Source: Nectonema munidae (Eukaryota; Nematomorpha; Nectonematoida; Nectonematidae). Taken from it: a DNA stretch of 64,000 nucleotides. This document shows positions 10,701 to 23,700 of the stretch, piece by piece. The notes beneath the pieces are model-generated. The model searched no databases. It saw only the letters and a list, made by a program, of their open reading frames with translations, and was not told the origin of the DNA. Made by a program: the position numbers and the translations under genes. How positions within the stretch are numbered: position 1 is the first letter of the stretch; every line of letters begins with the position of its first letter. Where the stretch lies: NCBI GenBank assembly GCA_030549495.1, contig JAUIRK010000042.1:62001-126000 (forward strand), read 5' to 3'.

Positions 10701-13700
10701 ATAATTGGAAAATAATTGTAATTGAAACCCCAATTTTCAATTATTTTGACTATAAGAAGAGTATGTTGGAGGCGATATGAGAATCTTAAGTGTTCACTGA
10801 TTTGCAAAACGTTGCTCGCTTCTCTCTCATTTTCACTCGCTCTCTCTTTCTCACCCTTTAGCTAGTTTTTTATCTTACTTTACATTGAACACATGTGGGA
10901 CGTCACTGTAGTTTGACTCTCATTATTCATCAATTACAGATACAAAAATATAAAGCTTGTCTTTGAAAACGACAATAATCATTCATACATGAAAAAATTT
11001 ATAGAAGCAATTCGTTGTAAATGAAACTTTATTTTCATCTCACTTGTATATGATCTAATATAATGCTTGATGAATGACATCAACAGAAGATTTTCAAATT
11101 AGCTGACTCATCTGCTGGAAAAGAAAGTTACAGCGTTAGTCCCACTGAATAAAACAAGAACACTTCAACAAGTGACAGAAGCTCCTAAGAAAAAATGCAA
11201 ACTCTTCAATTTCATGTCTACAAAGTCCATTGCGAAGGATTACACAAACTTTTCAAGCACATCGGCTGAGTATCAGATAAAGTCTGATCTAAAAGAATCA
11301 ACAATCCCGGAGGACAGCGACCCGCTTATTTTCTGGCAACAAAATAAATCTATTTATCCTGAGTTAAAAACGCTTTTTTTGAAAAGCTTGAATTCTATGG
11401 AATAAATACTCTTCGCTATTTAGCTATTCCTGCATCATATGCCCCTGTCGAACGAGTTTTTTCGATTGCTGGCAAAATTATAAGGCCAGACAGATGCCGT
11501 TTATCAGATTCGAGATTTGAGGAGCTAATGTTTCTAAGATCAAACATGCATATTGTATGAATCGATAAATTTTTAAATATCAATTTCAAATTAATTACAT
11601 TTTTTTGTTCTATAATAAATATATTTACTTATTTTTGTATAAATCGGAAGTTGTAATTGTAATTATAATTGAAAGAAAAATTAATTACATAATTGTAATT
11701 GTAATTGTAATTTAAAATTTTTTTTTAACATAATTGTAATTATAATTGTAGTTTAAGGGTAGTAAATAAAAGTGTAATTGTAATTGAAAGTTATAATTGA
11801 CCCCAACCCTGCTCGACACAACCTTTTTCAGCAACCTGGAGTAGTTTCATATTACAATTTTTTTTTGTTTTTGCAGAAAAGATCAAAAACTAAAATATGA
11901 TACATTCACACAAAAATTTTGTCCTAGTTTTTTCAATCAGCTTAATAAGAAATAACGATGTTCATACATATATAAAGTCCTCATTCATTACTGAAACCAT
12001 TTGAACCATGAGAATCCCGCGAAATTCTCGCAAGACAACAAGCCTCCCAGAAGCCACAATGCCATGGAGATACTACTAATCTTCATTCTTTTTCTCGACT
12101 TCTTCAATGGTTATTGCATATTGATACAACTGCAGTTGCCAATTAATATCTTTCTTTGGAGTTAGCAGGATTAGGAAAAGTCTTTACTTACCCAGTAGTA
12201 GATTTCCACGCCTCCTAACTTAATATGCTCTTTTTAATGAAATCTCCAGAGCAGATTGATACGAATATTCCTTTGATGATAATAATTCGAAATCAATTGG
12301 TAAAATCACTCATCTCCAGTTTTTTTTCCATTTATCTCATAATTTCCTATTCATACGATTATTCTAAGTTAGCGCTGATAAAGCTATCACTAATTCTCGC
12401 AGCGCATCGATTACAGAGTACGATCGACTGGCCTACTTCAACCTTTACAAAACGTCTATGCATAAATTCCGTAATCGCAATAAACGAGTTTTGACTTCAT
12501 TCCTTACGGAAGAAATTCCTATATGTCAAAAATATATTAAAGCTCGTTTCTACAAGGTCTCTGACCCGCAAGATTTAATTTATATCCTTATTTTCAAAGA
12601 AAGAGAGTTAAAGGAAAAGAACGCTCGCGGATTTTACAAGACGTCGATCAATCTTCGTTATTTTCAAGTTTCAACCGAATTAAACCTATCAGAACACATC
12701 CTTCCAATTTTCTCTACACAAAGTATGACAACTGATTTTATAACAACATTGAGAAATCTTAATAGACTTTCAAGCAGTATGAAGAAAAACACTAATACTC
12801 TTACTTCGTATCTTTTGACTGGAGCAATTGGTGCCTGAGCATGTCAGAAGATCTCACCAGGCCTATTCATTGAGATTGATTCCCTGTTCAATCTTCAAGG
12901 CATTTATACCTTTTCTCACTTAGCTCCATTGAATAGAAATATATAAACCGGCAATCCTCATTTCCCTCAAGAAAGATTAAACCCAGGGCACCTTTTACAC
13001 TATCCTTTCCTTCTCACCATCCTGGTTCGAAGGAATGCGCCAAAAAGGATGGACTATGTTGACAACGTCACGTCTAGAATGGTTACCTTTCGACACTGGA
13101 CTAGAGGGACAATCAGATTTTAGTTCTCCCTAAAAGTCAACCTGCCTTAAAATACTTGACAATAAATCAAGCTAACAACAGAATCACAGAATTTATTTAA
13201 TCCCTGAAACACATTTGTGACAAAGTTGGTCTTAAACTAAAACCAAACCATGCCATGGAGATAGGCTCTATCGACTGTCCCAAAGGCGCCAACGAGTCGC
13301 CCAGTGGTCTCTCTCATTGGTTAAAGCAACTGGAAGGCAAGGGTGGGCTACGCCCCCCTTGTTAGCAACCAATGTGCTAACTGCCCATCTAATGGGATCC
13401 TTGAAGGAGCTTCGAACGGTTAGTCGAGTATAAAAGGGACAGCCACGCATAGGACTGCACTCTCTTTTCTCCTCGCTTTCACTCGCACTCCCACCCAACC
13501 AACCCGAAGATGCATCGAAGAGCACACACATCGACGCTTTTCAGCCTATGGCCTCACAAGCAACACGGGACAGAAGAGGATTCCTCGATACAAGACGCAC
13601 AAACGCAGGTACTGCGCTGGACACAAGTTCAATCTTTACATTTCCCAAGTTTTTTTTCAATTCAATCTTTACATCAGGATGAGTCTGAAAGCTCTGATAG

Positions 13701-16700
13701 TGAGATCCATTCTGAAAAACAAAGAACAACTCATTTTCATCATGAGCAAGTTCCCTTCCTCGAGGAAGAATGCGGGGCCTTTATAAACCAAAAAAACCGC
13801 TCTGGCCCCGGCACAAGAAATCAAGTTCTTAGGTGTCTGTCTCAACCTCGAACATATGATCATAGAGATCTCGGAGGAAAAAAGGGATATCATCGCCCAG
13901 GCCCTAGTATGCATTATCCACGCATTCATATGTGACTGGGAAGCACCTTTAAAATGGTACCAAAGAATTTTGGGAGTCATAAATTACTACTTTAGAACTC
14001 TTACAAGCTAGCAAAGGCTTTTCAGCCAGATGTATAAGATCATCAAAGCCACTCATAACATGAGGATTATTAAGAAATTACTTAGTATCGGCTCCCAAAT
14101 CATTAGGCGGGCATGGAATATGAATGATTTCATCATATACGAAAAGCCAATTTTCGTAGACGCCTCCTTTAAAGGTATTGGAATTGTTTCAGATAACCTC
14201 AATATCTCTATTAGCATATTTGAAAGAAACGATTGAAACATCGTAGACCTAGAAACCCTGACCATCACTATCGGCCGGCTCCTTTTCAACGAGCACGAAA
14301 TCAAGTCCGATTCTATGACGGACATAAACATTGTCAAAAACCTAGGAGGAGATTAGGAAAAATGTCTAAACCTCATCCTAATCCTCCTAGAACCAGATGG
14401 GGATAAGATCAGCTAAAACAATATTTCTGATATTAGCTAGGAGGAAAATCTCGCGGATCACCCATCATGATACCCGCATGGCGGGGAAAGATACGAAATG
14501 GAATCTTTTTCATATTAACCCATTTAAGGCCAAGCAAAGCAGACGATATCTAAAAAAACGCAGACGATTTATATTCAAAGTCATTGAAAAAAGCAGACGA
14601 AGATGAAATTACTTATGTTCCAAAATAGGAACATTGGCCGTAAATGGGTTAACATATTTGCTATCTCCAATTTAACAGAGATATTTCTTTTTTCAAATTA
14701 TTACTCGAGTTTGCCGACATCATAACTTAAAATTAAAAAATTCTTTTCATTAGAAAAGCAACAATAAAAGAACAATTTTAGCCTCTCATTAACGAATGTT
14801 TAAACATGTTCTCCAACATAAATTCAGATAGATTCCGAGAACAAATAATTTCAATCTAGAATATGATGAAATCGAATAGGAATAGCTATCACCGGAAACT
14901 ACATGATGAAGTCTATTTCACTAACAAAAATGTTTGTGCGCTTGTTTCAAGGTCGTTATTGAACATTATCGACATGATCAAGCAAAGGCAATACAAATTA
15001 TTATTATTATGTTATTGACAAAATGATATTCATTGATTTGGGAAACAAATACTGATTTCTTCCATCAATGTTATCTATCTCTATGCGCTTGGACGAATAT
15101 AATATTCTTTTAACCTCAATATAACAGAATACTTCATAAACATCTATTTGTCATTTCTCAAATATTAGATGATTTCTTTTTACAATACTCTAATTTCTCA
15201 TTGAAAGGCCAGCTTTTCTTTTTCTCGAAATCTTTGAAGAAAATATGTAAGCAACCTTGATATCTTTCAACTTTGAATCTAAATTTACTTATGGGCGGCT
15301 CATAATATACGTAAGGAGAACCCGTTCATTGGTTGAATTAGAAGTCGTTAAGTGCACGTGCCGATGCCTAAAAGATGTGACAAGTAAAACATTAAAAGAT
15401 TTTGACACGCTGATGTTTTGAGTGACGAGTATTTGTTTTTTTCCTACTTTTTCATCAGAAGAAAATCTCCGTTTGTCTAAGATTCTCCCATGAAAATCCA
15501 TATAGAGAACTTTCCCAATGTAAATAGCTACTTTTCAGAATTCCAAAAATGCGCTACGAAATTGTTCATAATTTGTTAAATGTATCGATGTGCTAATATT
15601 GACAATTTGTGCGCGCGCTTGTGTGTTTCATGGCATCAACTAAATGTAATACAAATTTAGTGTTAAAGTAGATAGTGTTAAGGAATTATGTCGTGGGGAA
15701 GATGAAATTTTTATCGAACGAGGATCTAAAAGGACTTCTGAATCAAGAACGTGGAAAAAGAAGGATATAAAATCCTTATTTCTCAATAATGATTCGAAAA
15801 TCCAAAGCAATCTAGATGATAAAAGTGCATTTTCTTATGTGATCTATTTCGAACTTTTTTTGATCAAGTTTTGAATTTCATCCAATACTCTATGCTAGGA
15901 GAGATGAGGCAGATTCAAATTTCAATTTTGATTTCTCTGAGTTGCAACTTTTTTTTAAGTGTCTTGATCATAAGTGGTTATATTCCAGTGTGTAGAACTT
16001 GAATGTTTTGGAAGCAAGAAGAGCAATAGCCAAGGCGTTTAGTCATATTCGTTTCGAAAAAATACTCAGTTATTTCCATTTAGCTGAAAAATATGAGCTT
16101 AGAACCAGGTGACAGATTGCTGAAAATAAGCTATTTTAGGAGCGAATAAATGTTCGATTTTCGAGACATATACCTGATGTAAGAAGTATTAGCATAGATG
16201 AGTCTATGATCGAGAGTATTTTGGCAAACATCCATCTAAATAATTTGTGATAGGGAAATCGATAAGATTTGGGTATAGGACCCGGACGATGTGTACTTTT
16301 TTGGGTTCATAATTTCTATTTTACCCTATGGTTGCAAGGTTAAAGGATACAATAAAAGTCTTAGTATAGGAGGCAGTGTGGTTATGAAATTTGCCAACAT
16401 CTTCCAAGCCAGCCTTATTCTATACTCTATTAAATTGCCTATTCTACTTACTACATCTTAAATTTCTCCTAAACAACAAAATTGATAATATTCCATCTAC
16501 CACTACTCTTTCAACCACTTCTAGTATCTTAGGATTCGAACAACGACTGCAGTCAACATTTTTACTTTGAAGAAGCAACCTTTGATTTTAGAACATGTAT
16601 TTTGTACCTACACATTACGCAGAGAATAGAATTCTTTTTAACTGATTCTACAAACTTTACAGGAATCATCATGAATTTAGATTTACTAAAATTTATTGTT

Positions 16701-19700
16701 AAGCTTTTTATCATCTCCATTTTAAATTCATGAGAAAGTGCATTACAAAGCAACCCTTTAAATAACAAGATAGTTGGGGTCGTTAGTACTAAAAATTATT
16801 CGATATAGTTATCGTTACTTTGAACAAAAAATGTTTCATTACATTTATATTATTTGGGTTTAAAGTTTTATAATTTTGAAAGAAAACCACATACAATTTG
16901 CTCAAATGTGATCAAATCAAGGATTAAAAATAACAAAAAAACTGTAAATATTTAATTAAATTTTAAATATAAAAAATTAACACAAAAGAACAATAATTTT
17001 AATACTCCATAAGTAAGCTAATTAAAAAATATACTGTTAATGAATTTGTAAATAATTATGAATTAGCTCTAATAATAAAATTATCTGATATATGGCGAAG
17101 AAAAGCTGACGTATAACTTCTTTAAAAATTGACCTAACGACTTCAAAAAGTTGACTTTATTTGTTAAAACAAGTATTAATAGGAATTTCATAATGTCATC
17201 TGGCCCGCGTTATTTAAATTTTCGGTAATCCGGCCCGCTTCAAGAAAAGTTTGGTGAGCCCAGCTGTATAGAAACGCAGACCAACTCGAATTTCTCGTTA
17301 TTTTTAGAATAGAAAGGTAAACCTAGTATCGCTAAGCGGGTGTGAGATTTTTTTAAAACTAAAAAAGTTTGGAACAAATATTCTAAATACTTTCTATAAT
17401 CTAGGGCAGTGTTTTACAAACAACTGCAACCCATAGCAAGAACGAAAATTTGCGATGCAACCCATTATCTTTTACTTACGTGTAATATATACAAGCCAAA
17501 TTCTTTTCACTAGATTTATTTATTCAGCATCGACAATTCATAGCATATCCTTTTATGATTTGCACATTCTACTATCATCCATTTGTAGGAAGAAAATATT
17601 AGTGCGTTTAGAAAAGCAAATATGAAGGAAATTCCGACACAAGTGTAAATATATTTTTGTCCCGACACACAGAAATGCCGACACCCATCATTTAAAAAAC
17701 CCTATTCTAGGAAATCTTTACGGCACACAAACTAAGAAAAGTTAAATTCTTACACAATACGTATAAGGCATATGCCTTCAGTTTATTCTACAACTTTCTA
17801 CCAATGAAAATGCAACACTAGGATGAAAATATGAATTACTAAAGCTGATACACATACAGTGGAGTATGCAAATAGTTATTTTAAAGGAGGGAGGAAGGGG
17901 ATTATTTAAGAAGCCGTAGGGGGATTATTTACAGAGCGGGAGTATATAATAGGCGTGTTCTATTTTTGTATATAGTATGGTTTCAACCTTAATAAAAATT
18001 TTAAGGACTAGAGTTAATTTAAATATAATTTTGAGACCGCATGTAAAAATGGTTGAAGAACTCTGTGTTAGATCAATAACTTTCAGAGTCTTAAATAGAC
18101 AAAGATTGACCTTATTAATTAAAACACGTAAATTGTGCTAAAACAGTTCACATAGTTCTCTAGAATGCGGATAAAAATATTGGGCTAGTTTCAATTTTAT
18201 TAAAAACAGAAATAATTCTAACTAAAAATTAGATAATATTAACCCTTTTTTGACAAAGGTTTATTAAATTTAAGTAGTACCCTTTTGACAAAGGTTCATT
18301 TTTCATCGAATTAACTTCAAATTGAAAAGATAAATAATAAATAACTGGAAAAAAGCAAATTTGCGAGATTTTTATGAAAATTTTTTTTTCTTTCAAAAAA
18401 AACACGTTGCGAAAACGCAACGTTGGACAGATTAATGAAAAGTTAGCACACATTTTTATATTTGAAATTTTAAAAGAAAAATTGGAGTAAATTTAAATAA
18501 AATTTTATTCACATGTTTAAGGCTAAAGCAAAGAACGTAATAAATAAAATAAGCTTCATCATCTTGAATGATACACTTTGAAACACTTCACGTGCAAACC
18601 AACACCACATCTATCGCACTTTTTGTTTGTCTGCGAATTGCATTGCCGACAACGTACTCTTTTGTTGTTTTCAACGTTAACAATTATGTGATTTTGTCTG
18701 TCGAATCTTATATCATCTGACGGAGCTTTTATGGCTGAGGATCTACCAGGCTTTGCGGGATTGTATTCCAGACTTAATAAATACTCCACTATCAATCTTC
18801 GGAAAGCCAGCTGATCATATGGACTTGATGATTGAAACTTGTGTAAAGCCCAACAATTGACAATTGCCATGTCAATAATATGGATCATTATAGACCAGTA
18901 CCATTTCTTTCCTCTGATAGATATTCGGTACTGAGATATGTTTTGATCTAACATATCTACAAAACCCATATATTTGTTGTAGGTATGGGAAATTTTTGGT
19001 TGATTGATTTTTATCTGTTTTTTCTCGGCTGTGGAATATCTTGTGACTTTTTGGAGAGGGTTAATAGATTCGAAGTTGGATACAGCTATGATAGACTTTT
19101 TGTCTATCCATTGCACTATATTTACATTATTTCTAAACTATGAAAATGAATTCCCTCTGCTCTTACCCAATTTTGCGGTTTTCAACGGACAGCCTTTAGT
19201 TCTATTTTTTCTTATAGTTGCAGTATACTTGATTCCTATTTCGGACATTTTTTCCACTAAATTTATAGTACTGAAAAAATTATCTGAAATATAAGAATAT
19301 ACATTTGGCATGAATTCTTTTGATTTTTCTGCAAAATTCAAAACAACAGAAGCTCCCAATCCAAAGTCGGATTGATATTTATTTACAGAAAACTTTTTTC
19401 CTTGGTAGATATCAAATTGACAACAATATCCATGTTGTATACAATCAGACCATTGCCGATACCCAAACTTTATAGGTTTTCCAGGTAAATATTGTTTAGA
19501 GGGATGGTTACCAAAGTAGGGTATCATAGTTTCATCAACAGAGTGAAACTCAGAAATAGGCGCAAAAAATCTGAAAATTTCATTGGCAAGATTTAAGATT
19601 GGTCTTATCTTAGAAAACTTGTCATTAATATCAATTTGAGTATTATCACAAAAATGGAAATTATTCTTAATTTCTTCAAATCTTTTACGTCGCATGGCAT

Positions 19701-20741
19701 TTGAAACTAAATTATTGCGGCAGTCGATAGCCTGTTCCCAATATAATCTATATCTTGGAAGAACTACGTAACCTGACAAAATAAGTATGCCAATAAACTT
19801 GAAAATCTCTTCTTTTGAAGCATTCAGAGGTAAATTTTTTTGGAAAGAATACTTATTTGTAAAAGCACAAATATTTTCAACGATATCATTCATCATCATT
19901 AAAAAGAGTTCAACTGGAGTATTCAAATTCTGCACGGTATGAGGTGCACTAAATTCATCAAAGACCTTTATATTAGAACCAGTACTCCATACCTTTTTTA
20001 CATCGCTCAGTTCTCCATCGTCTTCAGATTGAATTATTTCTGCTTGTGCAGATAATTGATTTGACGACAAATGATTAATATCACAACTTTCTTCATCTGC
20101 AGAATCTTCATCAGATAAACTCGGGTTTGTTGGAGGATTGATGAAAACTTCATGGCTAACTGCTGAACCTTCAACAACTTCAATAATCTCAGCTAAAGTT
20201 TTCTCCTAATTTTAACAAGAACTATATGTATATAAAATTATACACATCTGGAACTTTAGCCCAAACATGGATGAAAAATCAAATTTCACAGATAAGCACA
20301 AAGAGAAACGAACATGCAAACTAGCAAAACAAACACGAAAGGAGAGACGCGTGGTCACACTCAGAAACATACACATACTGACCAACACAGATACACACAA
20401 ACAATGACTAACATACAGAGACACACACAATACTAACACACAGAGTAATAAGCAAAAACATACACACACTTTTAGTAACACAAAAAGACACGACACACAC
20501 TAAACACAAGCTTATCCCTCAAAACTCAACATAACACACATGTGCACATACACACACACACAAACTCATAAAACTCATATGGACACACACACAAACACAT
20601 ATGGACACACACACACACAAACTCATATGGACACACACACACACAAACTCATATGGACACACACACACACACACAACTCATATGGACACACACACACACA
20701 CACAACTCATATGGACACACACACACACACACAACTCATAT

Positions 20742-20772
<31 letters not shown>

Positions 20773-23700
20773 ACACATATGGACGGACACACACACACAC
20801 ACACACAACTCATATGGACGGACACACACACACACACACACAACTCATATGGACGGACACACACACACACACACACAACTCATATGGACGGACACACACA
20901 CACACACACACAACTCATATGGACGGACACACACACACACACACACAACTCATATGGACGGACACACACACACACACACACAACTCATATGGACGGACAC
21001 ACACACACACACACACAACTCATATGGACGGACACACACACACACACACACAACTCATATGGACGGACACACACACACACACACACAACTCATATGGACG
21101 GACACACACACACACACACACACAACTCATATGGACGGACACACACACACACACACACAACTCATATGGACGGACACACACACACACACACACAACTCAT
21201 ATGGACGGACACACACACACACACACACAACTCATATGGACGGACACACACACACACACACACAACTCATATGGACGGACACACACACACACACACACAA
21301 CTCATATGGACGGACACACACACACACACACACACACAACTCATATGGACGGACACACACACACACACACACACACAACTCATATGGACACACACACACA
21401 ACTCATATGGACACACACACACAACTCATATGGACACACACACACAACTCATATGGACACACACACACAACTCATATGGACACACACACACAACTCATAT
21501 GGACACACACACACAACTCATATGGACACACACACACAACTCATATGGACACACACACACACAACTCATATGGACACACACACACACAACTCATATGGAC
21601 ACACACACACACAACTCATATGGACACACACACACAACTCATATGGACACACACACACAACTCATATGGACACACACACACAACTCATATGGACACACAC
21701 ACACAACTCATATGGACACACACACACAACTCATATGGACACACACACACAACTCATATGGACACACACACACACACAACTCATATGGACACACACACAC
21801 ACACAACTCATATGGACACACACACACACACAACTCATATGGACACACACACACACACACAACTCATATGGACACACACACACACACAACTCATATGGAC
21901 ACACACACACACACAACTCATATGGACACACACACACACACAACTCATATGGACACACACACACACACAACTCATATGGACACACACACACACACAACTC
22001 ATATGGAACACACACACACACAACTCATATGGACACACACACACACACAACTCATATGGAACACACACACACACAACTCATATGGACACACACACACACA
22101 CAACTCATATGGACACACACACACACACAACTCATATGGACACACACACACACACAACTCATATGGACACACACACACACACAACTCATATGGACACACA
22201 CACACACACAACTCATATGGACACACACACACACACAACTCATATGGACACACACACACACACAACTCATATGGACACACACACACACACAACTCATATG
22301 GAACACACACACACACAACTCATATGGACACACACACACACACAACTCATATGGACACACACACACACACAACTCATATGGACACACACACACACACAAC
22401 TCATATGGACACACACACACACACAACTCATATGGACACACACACACACACACAACTCATATGGACACACACACACAACTCATATGGACACACACACACA
22501 CAACTCATATGGACACACACACACAACTCATATGGACACACACACACAACTCATATGGACACACACACACAACTCATATGGACACACACACACAACTCAT
22601 ATGGACACACACACACAACTCATATGGACACACACACACAACTCATATGGACACACACACACAACTCATATGGACACACACACACAACTCATATGGACAC
22701 ACACACACAACTCATATGGACACACACACAAAACTCGTAAAATCACATTCAGACCCACACACAATAAATTAACATAATTCAGCACCCCTTAAATTTAGTC
22801 AAAGCCGCTCTCACACAATAACCTACCTCTACCCCTCATTGTTGAGCTAAAGATCAGTATGAAAATTTAAAGCTTTACCATTTATTGAACTCTTGATCAG
22901 AAGCGAGAGTTAAAATTCACTGGTTGAGATCTTTCCGTAATAGTTCTACATGAAAAAAACTGACAAACAGGTTGCCTGAATACCGTTATTAGTATCATGA
23001 CAATCTAAAATTCCAATAATCATTAGTGCACACTTCTTCATACGGAGAAGTTAACATTGCACCGAGTGTATAGAAACTTTCGCATGACATAATGATTCAG
23101 CAAGCATTTCCAAGGTCAAGTCAGTAAAATATTCGATGATCGTATATGCTGTATTTTATTTACAATTATATAGAATGCTGCTGTACAGAAGAAATTTGAA
23201 TTTTCCACATGATGGATAAAGAAAACAATAGTATATGACGTTCATTCATCATAGTTATTTTCAAAATATAAAGCACATAATATATGGAATAAAAGTTATA
23301 TGAATATGCTTTGCGTTGCGTTAACGCAACGCCAAATGTTTTACTGATTTTTTTCTAACTTATCAATCCTTTCATGATCTTCATGATCCACATTTGTAAT
23401 TTCATCTCTTCTGTCAAACCATGCCGACTGAATCAGTCGCTATTGCTTTATAGTAGACATTTTGGACAGGTTGAATCAACTGCAATTCTAAATTTATTTT
23501 CATTCTGATATAGATCCCTTTCAATTAGACATCAATTAAATAATTTAAAGATTAATGATTAAAATTCAAGGTTCCATCTTTGAAGAGTACTTCTGTTTTG
23601 CGTAAATTTAAAAAAAGTATCTAAGTCAGCTTCAGTTTTAGTTTTTTGTCATGTTGCGAAAACGCAACGTTAGACCGAAATAATTTAGAAAATCTATGTT

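Larger units (their letters stand above)
11990..14390 (+). mobile_element. Retroelement remnant (RT/RNase H type) holding a viral insert
   Basis: Base composition here is clearly higher in GC than the surroundings at 12010-12058 and 13264-13950. The right part has a promoter-like block (13300-13450) and then RT thumb and RNase H segments. The left part ends at ATGCCATGGAGATA (12059-12072), which is repeated at 13250-13263 where the GC-rich sequence resumes. I infer one retroelement split by the viral fragment between the repeats. Clade uncertain (LTR- or DIRS-like). No LTRs were seen. Confidence 0.5.

Noticed and set aside
13510..13935. 141-codon protein after the TATA box
   Set aside because: Another frame of the same stretch carries RT-like blocks; this frame has no recognisable domain.
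15289..15501. Minus-strand 70-codon gene
   Set aside because: No domain, no clear start context, no neighbours that support it.
20540..22777. Three overlapping ORFs of 695-745 codons
   Set aside because: They are translations of the same CA/CATATGG array in three frames; a lack of stops in the unit explains them.
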